Part shown: in pieces, positions 51,988-61,027 of the stretch
How the letters are laid out: the number at the start of each line of letters is the position of its first letter
Position numbering within the stretch: the first letter of the stretch is position 1
Assembly: GCF_002209355.2 (NCBI RefSeq)
Contig: NZ_CP106855.1
Coordinates: 2,480,001 to 2,544,000, forward strand
Direction of reading: 5' to 3'
Length of the DNA stretch: 64,000 nucleotides
Source: Bdellovibrio sp. SKB1291214
Lineage (GTDB): Bacteria; Bdellovibrionota; Bdellovibrionia; Bdellovibrionales; Bdellovibrionaceae
Notes under the pieces: generated by a model
Told to the model about the DNA's origin: nothing
Databases searched by the model: none
Seen by the model: the letters and a program-made list of their open reading frames with translations, nothing else
Program-made: the position numbers and the translations under genes

Positions 51988-52884
51988 ATGTTTATGCATA
52001 ATAAACGACTTATGTATACAGTAAGGGTTTCGGAACCAAATCCTGTGCTAGCGGGCATGATGTTAGAACAGTTCGGTGGTCCTCAAGGTGAGTTGGCGGC
52101 AGCTATGCGCTATTTCACTCAAGGACTTGCAGATGTCGATCCAAAGCGCAAAGACATGCTGATGGATATCGCGACCGAAGAACTGTCGCATCTTGAAGTG
52201 ATTGGCAGCATTGTGTGTATGTTAAACGCCGGTGTGAAAGCAAAAGTCGCCGAAGGTCTTGAAGAGGGAATGCTTTTAAGAGAGTTAAACCAAGGTGGGG
52301 AAAGCCAAACGACGAGCTTGCTTTACGGCGGAGGAGCGGCGCTTGTGAACTCCGCGGGCGTACCTTGGACCGCAGCCTATATCGATACTATCACGGAGCC
52401 TACAGCCGATTTACGCTCGAACATCGCAGCAGAAGCCCGCGCTAAAATCGTCTATGAACGGTTGATAAATGTAACCGACGATCCTGGTATTAAAGATGCG
52501 TTGAAGTTTTTGATGACCCGTGAAGTGGCCCATCAAAAAGCCTTTGAAAAAGCCCTTTATGCAATCAAGGAAAATTTCCCTCCAGGAAAATTACCAGGAG
52601 AACCAGAGTTCTCGAACAAGTACTATGACTTGTCTCAAGGTGCGGGGAATGCTCGTGGACCTTGGAACGAAGGTGAACAATGGGAATTTGTGGAAGAGTA
52701 TCAAGAAATGCAAGCGGTTGATGGCGGCGATGGTATGGCCAGTGTTGTCTTAGAACCTGAAGAGGAAGCCTTGGCAATGAATGTACAGAAACGTACAGAA
52801 TCAAGTCTCAAAGATCCAACGACAGGTGCGGACCTAGGAGCTAAACGCGATGGTTCCGCTGGTAAAACAAAGTCTATACACTAG
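51988..52884 (+). CDS. Manganese catalase
   Basis: Non-heme di-manganese catalase that dismutates H2O2. The 298-residue protein has the expected ligands: Glu35 (GPQGELAAAMRY), Glu65 and His68 (ATEELSHLE), Glu149 (AAEARAKIVYE) and His182 (TREVAHQKAF). These positions nearly coincide with those of the Lactiplantibacillus enzyme. The C-terminal 60 residues are acidic and disordered. A perfect AGGAGG precedes the ATG. It is one of several peroxide enzymes in this part of the window. Confidence 0.94.
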   Translation: MFMHNKRLMYTVRVSEPNPVLAGMMLEQFGGPQGELAAAMRYFTQGLADVDPKRKDMLMDIATEELSHLEVIGSIVCMLNAGVKAKVAEGLEEGMLLRELNQGGESQTTSLLYGGGAALVNSAGVPWTAAYIDTITEPTADLRSNIAAEARAKIVYERLINVTDDPGIKDALKFLMTREVAHQKAFEKALYAIKENFPPGKLPGEPEFSNKYYDLSQGAGNARGPWNEGEQWEFVEEYQEMQAVDGGDGMASVVLEPEEEALAMNVQKRTESSLKDPTTGADLGAKRDGSAGKTKSIH

Positions 52885-52952
52885 ATGAAGGCGTACGCAG
52901 ATGAGAGGGGAATACCCCTCCATTTGCATATTAGACCCTAGTTTCTATTTTT

Positions 52953-53495
52953 CTAAAATGGCGCATTTTCACATAAGGTTTTTAACTTTCCTTTTGTATT
53001 GGGGGCTAAATGTGCCGGAACCAGATGACTTGCGTTATCATAGGCCTCGCGAATGCCGACTCCGATTTGCAATTGTTCAAAAATATTGTGAGCAAATTGT
53101 CCCAGTTGCAGAGCATGGGATTCATTAAGTTGCTTACGCATCACAGGAATCAAAAAGGCCTGCTGATTTGATTGGTACAAATTTAGATGAGCGCAAATTC
53201 TAAGGAGTGTGTCGCTGGCGTCTTGACCTTCTTGATGTTGCAGGAGTTTTATACTGTTCAGAATATCGCGCTGGTGACTTAACGATGTTTCGGTGATTTC
53301 ACTGTAGCTCATCGTGTTTAATAAAGGCAGATAAAAGGAAAGCTGTTCCACTTGAAATAGATCTTCCAAGTGGCGGTATAAGTCCTTGGTGAAGATCTTA
53401 CGGCTGCTTTGGTCAGAGCTGACAAGCCTATTAATTAACTCTGCCTTTTGCGTCGTTTGCATATGTTGAGTTGAAATAAAATCAAAAATATTCAT
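52953..53495 (-). CDS. Hemerythrin-like four-helix protein
   Basis: A 180-residue, largely helical protein. MNIFDFISTQHMQTTQKAEL and LYRHLEDLFQVEQLSFYLPLL resemble the first two helices of HHE hemerythrin proteins, but several iron ligands are not obvious, so metal binding is uncertain. The ATG at 53495 has GGAG six bases upstream. It lies between the Mn-catalase and the oxidoreductase genes. Alternative reading: an unrelated helical bundle. Confidence 0.5.
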   Translation of the reverse strand: MNIFDFISTQHMQTTQKAELINRLVSSDQSSRKIFTKDLYRHLEDLFQVEQLSFYLPLLNTMSYSEITETSLSHQRDILNSIKLLQHQEGQDASDTLLRICAHLNLYQSNQQAFLIPVMRKQLNESHALQLGQFAHNIFEQLQIGVGIREAYDNASHLVPAHLAPNTKGKLKTLCENAPF

Positions 53496-53507
53496 GTGCA
53501 TCTCCGA

Positions 53508-54614
53508 TTAATTGTGGGGGCTTTGAACATTCACAGTTTTTGGTTTTCTGTGGGGCGGGCGCATAATCATCTGGCCCTTGTGAGGTCGGGAGCGTTTGTT
53601 GGTTTGGTCAAGGCTGACAGCTTTTCTGGATTGTGCGGATTTAAAGATCGCATTCAATATTTTTACGTCTGCAAGACCTTCTAAGGCAGAGGGTTCTGGG
53701 TTTTTGTTATTTAGAATGCATTCGCTGAAATAGACGATTTCAGGTGCAAACTGATCTCTTTTTTTATATTCGCGCACTTGATCTTTGTCTTTTTTGGTGA
53801 CGGTCAAAGTCATGTCTTCCGTGTATTCATAGGCATTTTCTAAGCAGAGGGCTCCTTTTGTTCCGAAAACATCAAAATTTGCCGAAGCCTCTGTACCAAA
53901 ACTCACCACAAAGTTTGCAAGTTTTGCATTGGGATAGCGCAATGTGACCGCGGCCATTTCTTCGACCTCTTTAAAGCGGTCATCCCTAGGATGAGAAGCA
54001 ACAGTTGCGAACACTTCAATGGGCTCTTCTTTGAATAAGTAACGAGATGCATTTATACAATATGTGCCGATGTCGAAGAGGGGGCCACCGCCTTTTTCTT
54101 GTTTAAGACGAATATTATCCTGATCCGTTAACTGATAAGTAAAGGTGGAGTTGAACAGTCGTGGCTCGCCTATTTTACCATTGGCAATCAACTCGGAAGC
54201 GGTGATATTGGCTTTCTCAAAATGCAGACGGTATGCAACCATCAGCTTTGTTTTATTTTTCTGAACGGCGTTCATCATCGCAAGGCAGTCACTCTCGGTC
54301 GTTGCCAGTGGCTTTTCCACCAAGACGTGAATTCCGGCGTTTGCTGCCTCGACAGTATAGAGTTTGTGATCCACATTCGGCGTGCAGATATAAACGGCGT
54401 CGATCAGTCCGCTTTTAAGTAAGTCAGCGTATTCTTCATACGAAAAAAGATTTTCTACTTTATACTTTTTTCCAAGGGATTTTAGTTTGCGCTTGTCGCT
54501 TGAAACCAAAGCGACGAGTTCTGAATTGGATCGAGCGTTTTTAAATGCCGGAAGTACAGCGACTTGGGCGATGTGACCTAAACCGACGACTGCATAACGA
54601 ATTTTTCTTTTCAC
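53508..54614 (-). CDS. Gfo/Idh/MocA family oxidoreductase
   Basis: An NAD(P)-dependent sugar-type dehydrogenase of 368 residues. The Rossmann motif VVGLGHIAQ is at the N-terminus, the family EKP motif is LVEKPLA and the GGGPLFDIGTYCINASRYLF stretch carries the active-site region. The start is GTG at 54614 with AAAGGAG upstream; the open frame extends 31 codons further without support. The C-terminal 35 residues are a basic, Pro-rich tail not usual in the family. Substrate unknown. Confidence 0.88.
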   Translation of the reverse strand: MKRKIRYAVVGLGHIAQVAVLPAFKNARSNSELVALVSSDKRKLKSLGKKYKVENLFSYEEYADLLKSGLIDAVYICTPNVDHKLYTVEAANAGIHVLVEKPLATTESDCLAMMNAVQKNKTKLMVAYRLHFEKANITASELIANGKIGEPRLFNSTFTYQLTDQDNIRLKQEKGGGPLFDIGTYCINASRYLFKEEPIEVFATVASHPRDDRFKEVEEMAAVTLRYPNAKLANFVVSFGTEASANFDVFGTKGALCLENAYEYTEDMTLTVTKKDKDQVREYKKRDQFAPEIVYFSECILNNKNPEPSALEGLADVKILNAIFKSAQSRKAVSLDQTNKRSRPHKGQMIMRPPHRKPKTVNVQSPHN

Positions 54615-54835
54615 TTCACACTCCTTTGTTTCAGTCCGAACACGACACAGGCTAACTAACTTCATCAAATGTCCAAATGCTCTGCTTGGTGATGTGGGAA
54701 AATACAATATGTTTTAAACCAGTTGTGGGTGAATAATTCTGTAACTCTGGATCAAAGCTAGAATTACTGATCTATAACTGGAGTGTTATGCTGGGTTTGT
54801 TGATAGTGATCACAGATTTACCATCAGGAGGTTTT

Positions 54836-55351
54836 ATGAAAAAATATTCTGCATCCCTATTCACAGTCGCATCGTTACTGCTTTTTGCTTTGAATTGTTT
54901 CGCCTTAGATGACACCCATATTACGGAAATTATGAAAACTGCAAATACGGGAGAAATCGACGCTGGAAAGCTTGCGAAAAAACGTGCGACCAAAGATTCT
55001 GTGAAAACCTTCGCAGAAAAAATGGTTAAAGAACACACCGACAACCGCGATAAAGTGAAAGAAATCTCGAAAGACCAAGATATCAAAATGGTTGATAGTG
55101 ACGAAAGCAAAATGCTGAAAGACGACGCCAAAAAGAAAATCAAAGATCTGAAAAAGGTCAAAGGTGGCGAGTTTGATAAGGCCTATATGGGCACACAGGT
55201 CGCTATGCACCAGCAACTCCTAGACGATCTTGACCAAAAGCTGATCCCTCAAGCTAAGAATCCAAAATTGAAATCATATTTAGAAGAGACAAGAACCCAC
55301 GTACAAAATCATCTGAATGATGCCAAAACTATTCAAACAGAATTACAGTAG
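54836..55351 (+). CDS. DUF4142 exported protein
   Basis: A 171-residue protein with a signal peptide ending near CFA-LDD. The mature region is the helical DUF4142 (ferritin-like, former 'predicted outer membrane protein') domain: ITEIMKTANTGEIDAGKLAK, FAEKMVKEHTDNRDKVKEI, VAMHQQLLDDLDQKLIPQ and YLEETRTHVQNHL. The function of this periplasmic family is unknown; members are often stress-associated. A perfect AGGAGG precedes the ATG. Highly Lys/Asp-rich. Confidence 0.85.
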   Translation: MKKYSASLFTVASLLLFALNCFALDDTHITEIMKTANTGEIDAGKLAKKRATKDSVKTFAEKMVKEHTDNRDKVKEISKDQDIKMVDSDESKMLKDDAKKKIKDLKKVKGGEFDKAYMGTQVAMHQQLLDDLDQKLIPQAKNPKLKSYLEETRTHVQNHLNDAKTIQTELQ

Positions 55352-55359
55352 GTTTATCG

Positions 55360-55398
55360 GAAACTCCGATTGCTACGGAGACTTGCGGTCGGAGTTTC
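55360..55398. repeat. 10-bp inverted repeat between convergent genes
   Basis: GAAACTCCGA (55360-55369) and TCGGAGTTTC (55389-55398) are perfect inverse repeats with a 19-base loop. No T-run follows on either strand, so a terminator role is doubtful. Confidence 0.5.
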
Positions 55399-55416
55399 GA
55401 ATTAAGGGTTTCGCAG

Positions 55417-55950
55417 TTAGATGCCAAATTCGGGAGGGTACTCCACATAACCACTTGCTCCCTTTAACGCAGCGGGGGTGAGTTCATAAGCTAAAAAGGC
55501 CTCATCGGGAATATCAAATGGGGCCTTGATGCCCCAGTACGATGCCTGCTTGTATCCAAAGCGGGGCGAGTAGCCCGTTGGATCCGATAGAATCACCGAA
55601 TGAAATCCCAGGTCCCGTGCAACGCGGTGACCTTCATCGATCATCATTCCACCAATGCCGCGATTCTGATAATCGGGCGATACCGCGATCGAAGCGATTG
55701 CTAGTGAGTTAGGGAAATTTCCAGAGCCCGTGTTGATACCAAGCTTTGTAAATAAAATGTGTCCCACGATTTTTCCTTCAAGCAATGCCACCAACGATAA
55801 CTCCGGAACAAACGATGCCGAAAAGCGCAGAATGTGCACTAGGTGATGTTCGTTGCCGTCGGTGTGTTCAGCCCTCAAAAAAGCTTTTTGAATCAGCTGT
55901 TCAACTTGGGCGCGATCTTCAATGTGTTCTTGGCGAATAGTTAATTCCAC
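55417..55950 (-). CDS. GNAT acetyltransferase, YhbS-like
   Basis: A 177-residue N-acetyltransferase. The acetyl-CoA binding motif A is SIAVSPDYQNRGIGGMMIDE (Q/RxxGxG/A in the form QNRGIG), preceded by IVGHILFTK and followed by ILSDPTGYSPRFGYKQA. It matches YhbS-type proteins of unknown substrate. Single gene, convergent with DUF4142. Confidence 0.88.
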   Translation of the reverse strand: MELTIRQEHIEDRAQVEQLIQKAFLRAEHTDGNEHHLVHILRFSASFVPELSLVALLEGKIVGHILFTKLGINTGSGNFPNSLAIASIAVSPDYQNRGIGGMMIDEGHRVARDLGFHSVILSDPTGYSPRFGYKQASYWGIKAPFDIPDEAFLAYELTPAALKGASGYVEYPPEFGI

Positions 55951-56126
55951 GGGATCTATTTAACGATGTTTTCTGGAATACTAGAATATTTTAATAAGGT
56001 TCTTGGCGCGAATGTTGTCGAATCACATGACAGAACGCTGTTTTATAAAATGAAATACACTCCCGGTCTGCAAAAAACCTCAGAAGTTCGTCAGTATAGG
56101 ATTATCAAATGTTTAGGAGGATCCCC

Positions 56127-56405
56127 ATGAAAAAGCTAATTTTTGTCGCAGTGTCTTTAGTATGTCTTGCCGGCACTTCATATGCGGAAGGCACAAGAGC
56201 AAAATCGAAGTCTTCGACATATAATCAAAACTACAACCGCAACTACGATTCTTCATACAGAACGGAAGAACAAAGACGTGCCTTAGGTACAACGGACCGT
56301 CGTGATATCAACTCTAAAGAAAACAGAGCCTTGAACACGCAAGGCGGAGAGTTCCCGCAAAGCGAAACGACGGATTCATTGGTAAGTCCAGGAGCTACCC
56401 GCTAG
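56127..56405 (+). CDS. Small secreted protein, Arg/Asn/Tyr-rich
   Basis: A 92-residue protein with signal peptide MKKLIFVAVSLVCLAGTSYA. The mature part is Arg/Asn/Ser/Tyr-rich with a repeat-like NQNYNRNYDSSYR and TEEQRRALGTTDRR, and ends in GATR. AGGAGG precedes the ATG at 56127. Composition and the C-terminal TR recall the tiny secreted protein at 51613, but no family is recognised. Confidence 0.6.
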   Translation: MKKLIFVAVSLVCLAGTSYAEGTRAKSKSSTYNQNYNRNYDSSYRTEEQRRALGTTDRRDINSKENRALNTQGGEFPQSETTDSLVSPGATR

Positions 56406-56411
56406 TTTTTT

Positions 56412-56444
56412 AAAAAAAGATCCCGTGGGTCGTTCCCACGGGAT
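56412..56444 (-). terminator. Terminator of MFS gene
   Basis: ATCCCGTGGG (56420-56429) pairs with CCCACGGGAT (56435-56444); on the minus strand a T-run of seven (56412-56418) follows. Confidence 0.85.
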
Positions 56445-56446
56445 GG

Positions 56447-57640
56447 CTAATGAAGAGCGATGGTGTCGGCTGAAGCTTTAAAGTCACCGATGCGACGTTT
56501 TAAAGAAAGGGCGATTAAAAGCCCCCCGAACGCTAATGCCGTTCCGACCCACAATGGGGAATTGAAAGATAAGCCTGCTGCCAGAGGCAACCCTCCTAAG
56601 AAGGCTCCCAGCGAATTTCCCATATTAAAAGCTCCTTGTCCTATGGAGGATCCCAGAAGCGGGGATTCCTTGGAGGATTCCAGAAGTAAAATCTGTATTG
56701 GTGATCCCATCGCCATGGCATTTGCGCCCGTAATAAACGTCAGAAAAATCATCGGTACCAAGTGAGCGGAAAGCATCGAGTTCAATATCAATACGAGCGT
56801 CATAGACAACAGCAAGTAAACCGCCGCCTTGAGTGCTGACATCGAATCTGCCATTCGACCGCCCAACCAATTTCCCACGGTCATCCCAAGCCCGGCTAAT
56901 GATAAGAAGTAAGGGATGTACTCTTTGGCCACCGCCGTCTGATGAGTCAGAAGAGGATTGATATAGCTGAACCAAGAAAAAAATCCGCCAAAACCAATCG
57001 ACGCAATCGCAATTCCGAACCACAGGTTGGAGTTTTTAAAGATAACAAATTCATCTTTAGCACGCCCCCCTTTGGTGATGGGCTCTAATTCTGGCAACCA
57101 TAAATGGATCGCCGTAAACGTGATAGCGCCAATCACAGCCACCAATCCAAAGGCGGCTCTCCAGCTAGAAAGCTGACTTAAATAAGTAGCCAGCGGAACT
57201 CCAATGATGTTGCAAATAGTCAGGCCACCCAGCATCACGGCGATAGCGGAGGCGGCTTTTCCTGGAGGAGCAATTCGGGAAGCGACAACCGCACCCACAC
57301 CAAAGAAAGCCCCATGAGGCAGCCCCGAAAGAAATCTTAAAAGCAAGAATGTCCAAGAATTTGGTGCCAAGGCAGACAGACCATTAAAAACGGTAAAGAT
57401 AATCATCAGAATCTTTAAAAGTTTCTTGGGAGGATAAGACCTTCCTGCAAGAACAAGCAAGGGTGCTCCAACCACCACTCCCAAAGCGTAAGCCGCAATG
57501 TAGTGACCAGCTTGCGAGATCGTGACATTCATTGCAGCGGCTACTTCAGGCAAAAGACCCATGATCACAAATTCAGTCAGACCAATACCAAATCCGCCCA
57601 AGGCCAGGGAGATAAGACTTAACGGTATACGAGATCGCAT
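56447..57640 (-). CDS. MFS transporter, AraJ/arabinose-efflux-like
   Basis: A 397-residue twelve-helix inner-membrane protein. GFGIGLTEFVIMGLLPEVA at TM1, APLLVLAGRSYPPKKLL as the loop-2 motif and RFLSGLPHGAFFGVGAV at TM4 match the AraJ/YdhP-like drug:H+ antiporter group. The substrate is unknown. Stands alone, with a terminator directly after the stop. Confidence 0.88.
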   Translation of the reverse strand: MRSRIPLSLISLALGGFGIGLTEFVIMGLLPEVAAAMNVTISQAGHYIAAYALGVVVGAPLLVLAGRSYPPKKLLKILMIIFTVFNGLSALAPNSWTFLLLRFLSGLPHGAFFGVGAVVASRIAPPGKAASAIAVMLGGLTICNIIGVPLATYLSQLSSWRAAFGLVAVIGAITFTAIHLWLPELEPITKGGRAKDEFVIFKNSNLWFGIAIASIGFGGFFSWFSYINPLLTHQTAVAKEYIPYFLSLAGLGMTVGNWLGGRMADSMSALKAAVYLLLSMTLVLILNSMLSAHLVPMIFLTFITGANAMAMGSPIQILLLESSKESPLLGSSIGQGAFNMGNSLGAFLGGLPLAAGLSFNSPLWVGTALAFGGLLIALSLKRRIGDFKASADTIALH

Positions 57641-58046
57641 ATTAAATTTTCCAATGGGAAGTGAAAGAGTTCGTTCAGATCATTGCATATAAGAATGCAG
57701 ATTATTAGCTATTAATTAGAAAAAATGTTTTTCACATCCCGAAATAACTCAGCCTAAGAGGGTGCGTAGGAGTTCTACATTGTCGACGGAGAGTTGGATT
57801 AAAATGAGACATTTTTATGTGAATTCTCAGGCAAGTAACACGCGACAGGGGCTTGAACTCCATTTTAAATCGTCAAAACAATTATAGGCGAGGCATCTGT
57901 TTGCATTAATCTTATTTATTCTGGAAAGCTAATAGACAGCTTTAAAAGGTTCGACGATTTTAGTCATCCATTGCGACTTCAGTGGAAATGGCAAGCACGG
58001 GGGTTGCAATAGATGGGTTCTGGGTACTTCGTATCTAGGGGAGCCT
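57641..58046. other. 406-base gap without recognised gene
   Basis: AT-rich sequence between the divergent MFS and FQNC lipoprotein genes. I see no convincing ORF, RNA gene or hairpin; it probably holds the promoters of both. GGGGAG just before the ATG at 58047 serves the lipoprotein gene. Confidence 0.5.
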
Positions 58047-58934
58047 ATGAATTTTCAGAAGCTGCAAAAGTTGTCGTTGATGGTTTTAGCCGGTTCCAGC
58101 GTTGTTTTGTTTCAAAACTGTTCACCGTCTTCTAGTTACACGTTTGATCCCAAGTCACTGCAAAGTACAGATGGTTCCGATTATTCCCCCGTTGTTGATG
58201 GGCAAGACCCCAGCGACGAGGACAGCATTGTTTCCATTCCCGAGATGATAGATGGTGGAGATAAAACCTCGGATGCTTTCTGTCAGGCGATGTTAGATGG
58301 TAAGACTGAGATTGCTTACGACACCATGGCCGATCAGCAATCTCCTGAAAAATCTTTTGAGATTCATAGTGCGGGATCAAAAATTCAGTATGAGCGCATC
58401 GGATCTATTAGTAATGGTGCCGGGCAAAACCTATCGGTCCAAGCAAGATCGATTGCGAGTGTCAGCTCGTTTTCTTTACAAAACTTAAGTTTGAATGCTC
58501 AGGCAGTTGGCAAGGTTTCAAACTTCAGTGCTTCCTTGGTTCAAGTGGCTTCTCACTCGATCTCTGAAGTATCAAACTTTGCGGGAGTGTTTTGTGCGAG
58601 TGTGCAAACGATCGGCTCACTTCATGATCTTTCTTCGAAATTGTCTGTTTATGGACGTTCGGAGAATGGCGTGAAGGGTTCCATTTATGAAATCCATAAC
58701 ATGGCAGCGATGATCAGCTTGCACGATGTGGATGTGAATTCGATTTCTCAAGGCGCTATTAATGCGCGAATTGAAAATGGGCATGTGGGTAGCATCTCTC
58801 ACGGTTCAGGCATTGTTTATCTTGTCGATTCAAGAGTCGACAGCATTGATAACTTCGCCGGCGAGATTCATCTTATCGGGAATTCGTCTGTGGGTTCCCA
58901 AAGCTCTTCAAGCGTCAAAATCGTCAAGAAATAA
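58047..58934 (+). CDS. Lipoprotein with repeat-rich domain
   Basis: A 295-residue lipoprotein whose signal ends VVLFQNC, the FQNC lipobox common in Bdellovibrio lipoproteins. After an acidic linker, residues 105-295 consist of short beta-strand-like units with recurring hydrophobic-Ser patterns (for example IGSISNGAG, VGKVSNFSA, ISEVSNFAG, VGSISHGSG), about 15-20 residues apart, suggesting a beta-helix. Such domains mediate surface adhesion or carbohydrate contact; here only the architecture is supported. Confidence 0.65.
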   Translation: MNFQKLQKLSLMVLAGSSVVLFQNCSPSSSYTFDPKSLQSTDGSDYSPVVDGQDPSDEDSIVSIPEMIDGGDKTSDAFCQAMLDGKTEIAYDTMADQQSPEKSFEIHSAGSKIQYERIGSISNGAGQNLSVQARSIASVSSFSLQNLSLNAQAVGKVSNFSASLVQVASHSISEVSNFAGVFCASVQTIGSLHDLSSKLSVYGRSENGVKGSIYEIHNMAAMISLHDVDVNSISQGAINARIENGHVGSISHGSGIVYLVDSRVDSIDNFAGEIHLIGNSSVGSQSSSSVKIVKK

Positions 58935-58956
58935 AGTTGTAAAAAATGAAACAGGG

Positions 58957-58981
58957 AAAAGGGGCTACCAGCCCCTTTTTT
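58957..58981 (+). terminator. Terminator
   Basis: AAAAGGGGCT (58957-58966) pairs with AGCCCCTTTT (58970-58979), followed by further T. Confidence 0.85.
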
Positions 58982-58996
58982 TCATTTGAGGTCCAG

Positions 58997-59058
58997 TTTA
59001 CACTGCGCATTTACACAATATTTACATATCGCTTGTTATAGTGTAAATAATGTGTAAA
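58997..59058. promoter_or_regulatory. TTTACAC / GTGTAAA repeat array
   Basis: TTTACAC occurs at 58997 and 59010, a shortened TTTACA at 59021, and the inverse GTGTAAA at 59041 and 59052. The array lies 48 bases before the ATG of the unknown gene at 59106. Direct and inverted copies of one heptamer in 62 bases look like an operator for a dimeric or multimeric regulator. Confidence 0.5.
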
Positions 59059-59105
59059 TACTAACTATGTAGAGACGGGGCGGTACCTGTCTTAAAGGAG
59101 TTTGT

Positions 59106-59336
59106 ATGGGAGCGATGAAGGAAATTTACGAGGACTACAAATACGCGGGCGATACAGTGGATACGGCACCTGAAAACTTTATGGATTTTCTTCCAGCGTT
59201 CGAGGACGAAGAGTTAAAGGTAGGATCGCTGACTTTGGGTGCCGGCGGGGTGATGTTGCGCTTTACTCCCACAGGTGGGGTTTTATCTATGCATGAAATA
59301 GCGACGCCAATCAGACCACTTACGCAATCTAATTAA
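59106..59336 (+). CDS. Small protein of unknown function
   Basis: A 76-residue acidic protein starting MGAMKEIYEDYKYAG, with a Gly-rich centre (LTLGAGGVMLRFTPTGG) and no signal peptide or membrane segment. AAAGGAG stands six bases before the ATG, and the heptamer array at 58997-59058 lies upstream, so expression is probably regulated. I recognise no family. Confidence 0.6.
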   Translation: MGAMKEIYEDYKYAGDTVDTAPENFMDFLPAFEDEELKVGSLTLGAGGVMLRFTPTGGVLSMHEIATPIRPLTQSN

Positions 59337-59368
59337 AGTCTTACGGATGCTCTTTTTGGGATTAAGTC

Positions 59369-59599
59369 ATGGTTTACATTTTTGCAGAAAGAATCCCTGG
59401 GGATTTTATAGATCAGTCCAACCGTCTTAAAGAACACTTGCCGGAGAATCTAAAGCACTTGTCTTTGCATCCGGCAGAGATCGTGGATGACATAGATCAT
59501 GCGATTATCTCCCTGATTGCTCTCATTCAAAAATGGCGACAACTTCGGTTTGTCATTTTAGATGAAACTGGCAAATGCTTGGATGCATTTTTCTATTAA
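59369..59599 (+). CDS. Small protein of unknown function
   Basis: A 76-residue protein with a helical, partly hydrophobic middle (DHAIISLIALIQKWRQLRFV) and a C-terminal DETGKCLDAFFY. It follows the previous small gene by 32 bases and could share its transcript. The start has only a weak GGGA upstream. No family recognised. Confidence 0.5.
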   Translation: MVYIFAERIPGDFIDQSNRLKEHLPENLKHLSLHPAEIVDDIDHAIISLIALIQKWRQLRFVILDETGKCLDAFFY

Positions 59600-59649
59600 A
59601 GCAGATAATCATTTTGCATTCCGGATTTTTTAAGTCACACTTAAATACA

Positions 59650-59684
59650 CTCCGGATGCACCGGAGTTCGTCAGCATCCGGGAG
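59650..59684 (+). promoter_or_regulatory. Alternative hairpins over BON-gene ribosome site
   Basis: CTCCGG (59650-59655) can pair with CCGGAG (59661-59666), leaving the ribosome site free, or CTCCGGATGC (59650-59659) can pair with GCATCCGGGAG (59674-59684, one bulged G), which hides the GGGAG used by the ATG at 59692. Two exclusive structures sharing a strand are the layout of an RNA switch or thermometer. Confidence 0.45.
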
Positions 59685-59691
59685 CAGCAAC

Positions 59692-60015
59692 ATGATAAAG
59701 TATTTTGTGTTTTGTTGGATCTTATTAGGTTTTGTGACCAGTGCGAGGGCCGTTCCTGAAGCAGAGATTTCTGAAAAGGCCGATAGCGTTGTCGAAAAAC
59801 TCGATGTGACGGACGCCATTCAAGCGCTGTTTAAAAGCGACGTCACGTTGTCGCGATCTGCGCAAAATATCGGAATTATCCAAAAGCACAGCACGCTGAT
59901 CTTACGCGGAACTGTGAAATCTGCAGAAGAAAAAAAGCGAGTTGGTAAGATTGCTGAGGATGCAGCAGAGGGTCTTACTGTCATCAATGATACTCGCGTG
60001 AGCACTCAGGAATAG
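59692..60015 (+). CDS. Periplasmic BON-domain protein
   Basis: A 107-residue protein with a signal peptide (cleavage near ARA-VP). A BON domain covers the rest: IQALFKSDVTLSRSAQNIGI, then STLILRGTVKSAEEKKRVGK and EGLTVINDTRV. BON domains bind phospholipid and occur in osmotic-stress proteins such as OsmY. GGGAG precedes the ATG by seven bases and may be masked by a hairpin. Confidence 0.78.
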   Translation: MIKYFVFCWILLGFVTSARAVPEAEISEKADSVVEKLDVTDAIQALFKSDVTLSRSAQNIGIIQKHSTLILRGTVKSAEEKKRVGKIAEDAAEGLTVINDTRVSTQE

Positions 60016-60263
60016 CCAAGGGTCTTAACTCTTCTTTCACCCAGCATTTGCTGCTTGAGGCCTAGGCATTTGTTCGAATTTTTGTGGTGTTTATGTTTCG
60101 TTTGTAACACCAGTTTTCCTGTTCCTGTGAAATTGCATGAAGACTCAGAAAGAGGCTTAATAAACCTTTCTCAATGTATCCTTCATCGTTTACCTTGCTC
60201 TCCAAAGTTAATCAAAATTTAAACTGTGCCTTCCTAGGCACTTGGGGTGAAAGGATACGAGGT

Positions 60264-60971
60264 ATGCCGAAGCGGTTTCTATTGGTCGAAGATGACAGCG
60301 CCATTGCAAGGATTGTAACTGACAGCTTGATGTTGGATGGCTACTCCGTAGATTGGGAATATGATGGCTTAAATGCTTTGAAGAAGCTTTCCACCCGTCA
60401 TTACGACCTTGTTATTACAGATTTAAGACTGCCTTCCCTGAGCGGATTTGATTTACTCAAACACATCAAAAGCCATTATACGAACTTGCCTGTCATCATG
60501 TTAAGCGCGGTGGCGGACTTAGAAGAAAAACTTCAAGGGCTAAAAAATGGGGCTGAGGATTATATCTGCAAACCATTTTCTATCGGAGAACTTCAGATCA
60601 AGGTCGCAAAAATCATGCGATCTTACGAAAACACACCGGTGATATCCTGCGGTGATTTACGGTTGGATCGCATTAAGCGAGTGCTTACCAATCAAACCGA
60701 AAAAATCGACATTCAAGAGCGCGAATTTCATTTATTAGAAACGTTCTTTTTAAATCCCGACAAGGTGATTTCCAAAGAGCAGATACTAAGAAATATCTGT
60801 GGATATAATTTTGTGCCCAGCACGAATGTTGTGGATGTTCTTATTTGCCGCCTGCGCGACAAAATTGCCCATAAGAAAAGCTCGGTCTCTATAAAAACTG
60901 TGCGAGGAATTGGTTATCGAATACACACCGATCCTCATGGGAACGACGTTCAAGTTTCGCCGTCCACTTAA
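60264..60971 (+). CDS. OmpR-family response regulator
   Basis: A 235-residue two-component regulator. The receiver has ED at 9-11, the phospho-acceptor Asp53 (LVITDLRLPSLSG), and the Lys of DYICKPF; the winged-helix DNA-binding domain has FHLLETFFLNPDKVISKEQI and VRGIGYRIH. No sensor kinase is adjacent, so it is an orphan. The ATG at 60264 is supported by a GAGG/AAAGGA region; the frame extends 30 codons further upstream without one. Confidence 0.9.
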   Translation: MPKRFLLVEDDSAIARIVTDSLMLDGYSVDWEYDGLNALKKLSTRHYDLVITDLRLPSLSGFDLLKHIKSHYTNLPVIMLSAVADLEEKLQGLKNGAEDYICKPFSIGELQIKVAKIMRSYENTPVISCGDLRLDRIKRVLTNQTEKIDIQEREFHLLETFFLNPDKVISKEQILRNICGYNFVPSTNVVDVLICRLRDKIAHKKSSVSIKTVRGIGYRIHTDPHGNDVQVSPST

Positions 60972-61027
60972 AAAATATGTACCGCAAACGGCGGCCTTCC
61001 CAGGGGAGACTATCGGGATGGCCGTCG

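Noticed and set aside
55360-55398. Inverted repeat as terminator of DUF4142 and GNAT genes
   Set aside because: The loop is 19 bases and no T-run follows on either strand; kept only as a repeat.
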